In this document: piece by piece, positions 63,705-64,000 of the stretch | How positions within the stretch are numbered: the first letter of the stretch is position 1 | Layout of the letters: each line of letters begins with the position of its first letter | Source: Flavobacterium sp. NRK F7 | GTDB taxonomy: Bacteria > Bacteroidota > Bacteroidia > Flavobacteriales > Flavobacteriaceae | Assembly: GCF_024054195.1 (NCBI RefSeq) | Contig: NZ_JAMXLB010000001.1 | Coordinates: forward strand, 1,977,624-2,041,623 | Length of the DNA stretch: 64,000 nucleotides | Reading direction: 5' to 3' | Translations under genes and position numbers: made by a program | The notes under the pieces: generated by a model | Seen by the model: the letters and a program-made list of their open reading frames with translations, nothing else | Told to the model about the DNA's origin: nothing | Databases searched by the model: none

Positions 63705-64000
63705 TTAAATATTAAAGGTTTGTTGAATGTTTATGACAGGAATAGTCAGCATTTTATGAAAATCTAAATGATAGAATTGATGTGCTTTTTTGCCTCTTTT
63801 GTAACTAGAATAAAAGCTTTTATAGGCTTTTGGATAAAATAGAATTCCTGTGAGTATTACGATAAAAACAAAGGGACTTCTTTTTCCGTTTCCTAATAAA
63901 TAGAATTGCAAATCCACTTCTTCTTTTACAGTGGTACCAATTTTTGTTAGTACATGAAACACATCGTGTTCTTCTAAACTATCTTGTACCTCATAATGAT
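63705..64000 (-). CDS. Coq4-like protein, C-terminal part (cut by window edge)
   Basis: The open frame runs from the window edge to 63705 and reads HYEVQDSLEEHDVFHVLTKIGTTVKEEVDLQFYLLGNGKRSPFVFI and ends VINIQQTFNI. HDVFH-x11-E is the zinc-ligand motif (HDxxHx11E) of Coq4-family proteins, and the LGNGKRS element fits. The N-terminus is missing. An in-frame GTG at 63962 is not the real start, because the motif begins before it. The protein of this family binds quinone intermediates or lipids; here it is first in the visible part of the creD operon. Confidence 0.8.
   Translation of the reverse strand, partial: HYEVQDSLEEHDVFHVLTKIGTTVKEEVDLQFYLLGNGKRSPFVFIVILTGILFYPKAYKSFYSSYKRGKKAHQFYHLDFHKMLTIPVINIQQTFNI

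Overview
The window reads as a chromosomal segment of a low-GC member of the Bacteroidota, most likely family Flavobacteriaceae (Flavobacterium or a close relative). The evidence is: secreted proteins with type IX secretion (T9SS) C-terminal sorting domains, including one gliding-motility-associated (type B) domain; TonB/SusC-style outer-membrane proteins with carboxypeptidase-regulatory plugs; start regions with no strong Shine-Dalgarno but with TAnnTTTG -7 boxes; a tmRNA tag ending NNYALAA; a fused E1 alpha/beta dehydrogenase; and very AT-rich intergenic DNA. There is no tRNA or rRNA, insertion sequence, prophage or CRISPR array that I can support.

Layout. 1-13,035 is housekeeping: the start of hutI (partial), corA, fumC, an outer-membrane barrel protein, arsC, a CPBP protease, menE, an M1 peptidase, an RluA-type pseudouridine synthase and an acyl-CoA carboxylase beta subunit. 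13,090-14,900 is a small accessory patch: a 12-copy heptamer tandem repeat, a small HTH regulator, a striking array of seven TACTTWAAGTA boxes at an exact 21-bp period that fills the divergent intergenic region, two tiny membrane proteins missed by length-filtered gene calling, and a Cys-cluster/TM/carboxypeptidase-regulatory protein. 14,907-25,317 returns to housekeeping (GNAT, a T9SS beta-helix protein, DsbA-like, prfB with its programmed +1 frameshift, threonine aldolase, lgt, yidD, cysS, folE).

25,486-32,445 is one giant (2319 aa) T9SS type-B surface protein with 12 to 13 tandem domains of about 90 residues, including a 540-bp block duplicated in tandem with only two mismatches. 32,518-44,842 carries an aminotransferase, an aspartic protease-PDZ protein, a DUF1573 protein, valS, a second large T9SS protein, a class V aminotransferase-fold protein and an alpha-oxoamine synthase that could make sphingolipid or sulfonolipid bases. 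44,921-46,434 holds two tandem paralogous secreted proteins whose mRNA leaders are also conserved. 46,435-57,665 has a cysteine desulfurase, the fused E1 dehydrogenase, a degenerate M1-like/barrel protein, a T9SS endonuclease I, DUF4252 and AsmA-like proteins. 57,899-64,000 has a PAP2 phosphatase, tmRNA (minus strand), an alanine/saccharopine dehydrogenase-like enzyme, and a minus-strand operon Coq4-like - DUF1361 - two small membrane proteins - creD.

Most of the window is ordinary core genome. The signals I would follow first are the 21-bp operator array (13,534-13,670), a recurrent TTTTRTCGRTAA box (twice as a pair spaced by two helical turns), the conserved leader shared by the two secreted paralogues, a candidate small RNA near 43,352-43,417, and the recent internal duplication in the giant surface protein.
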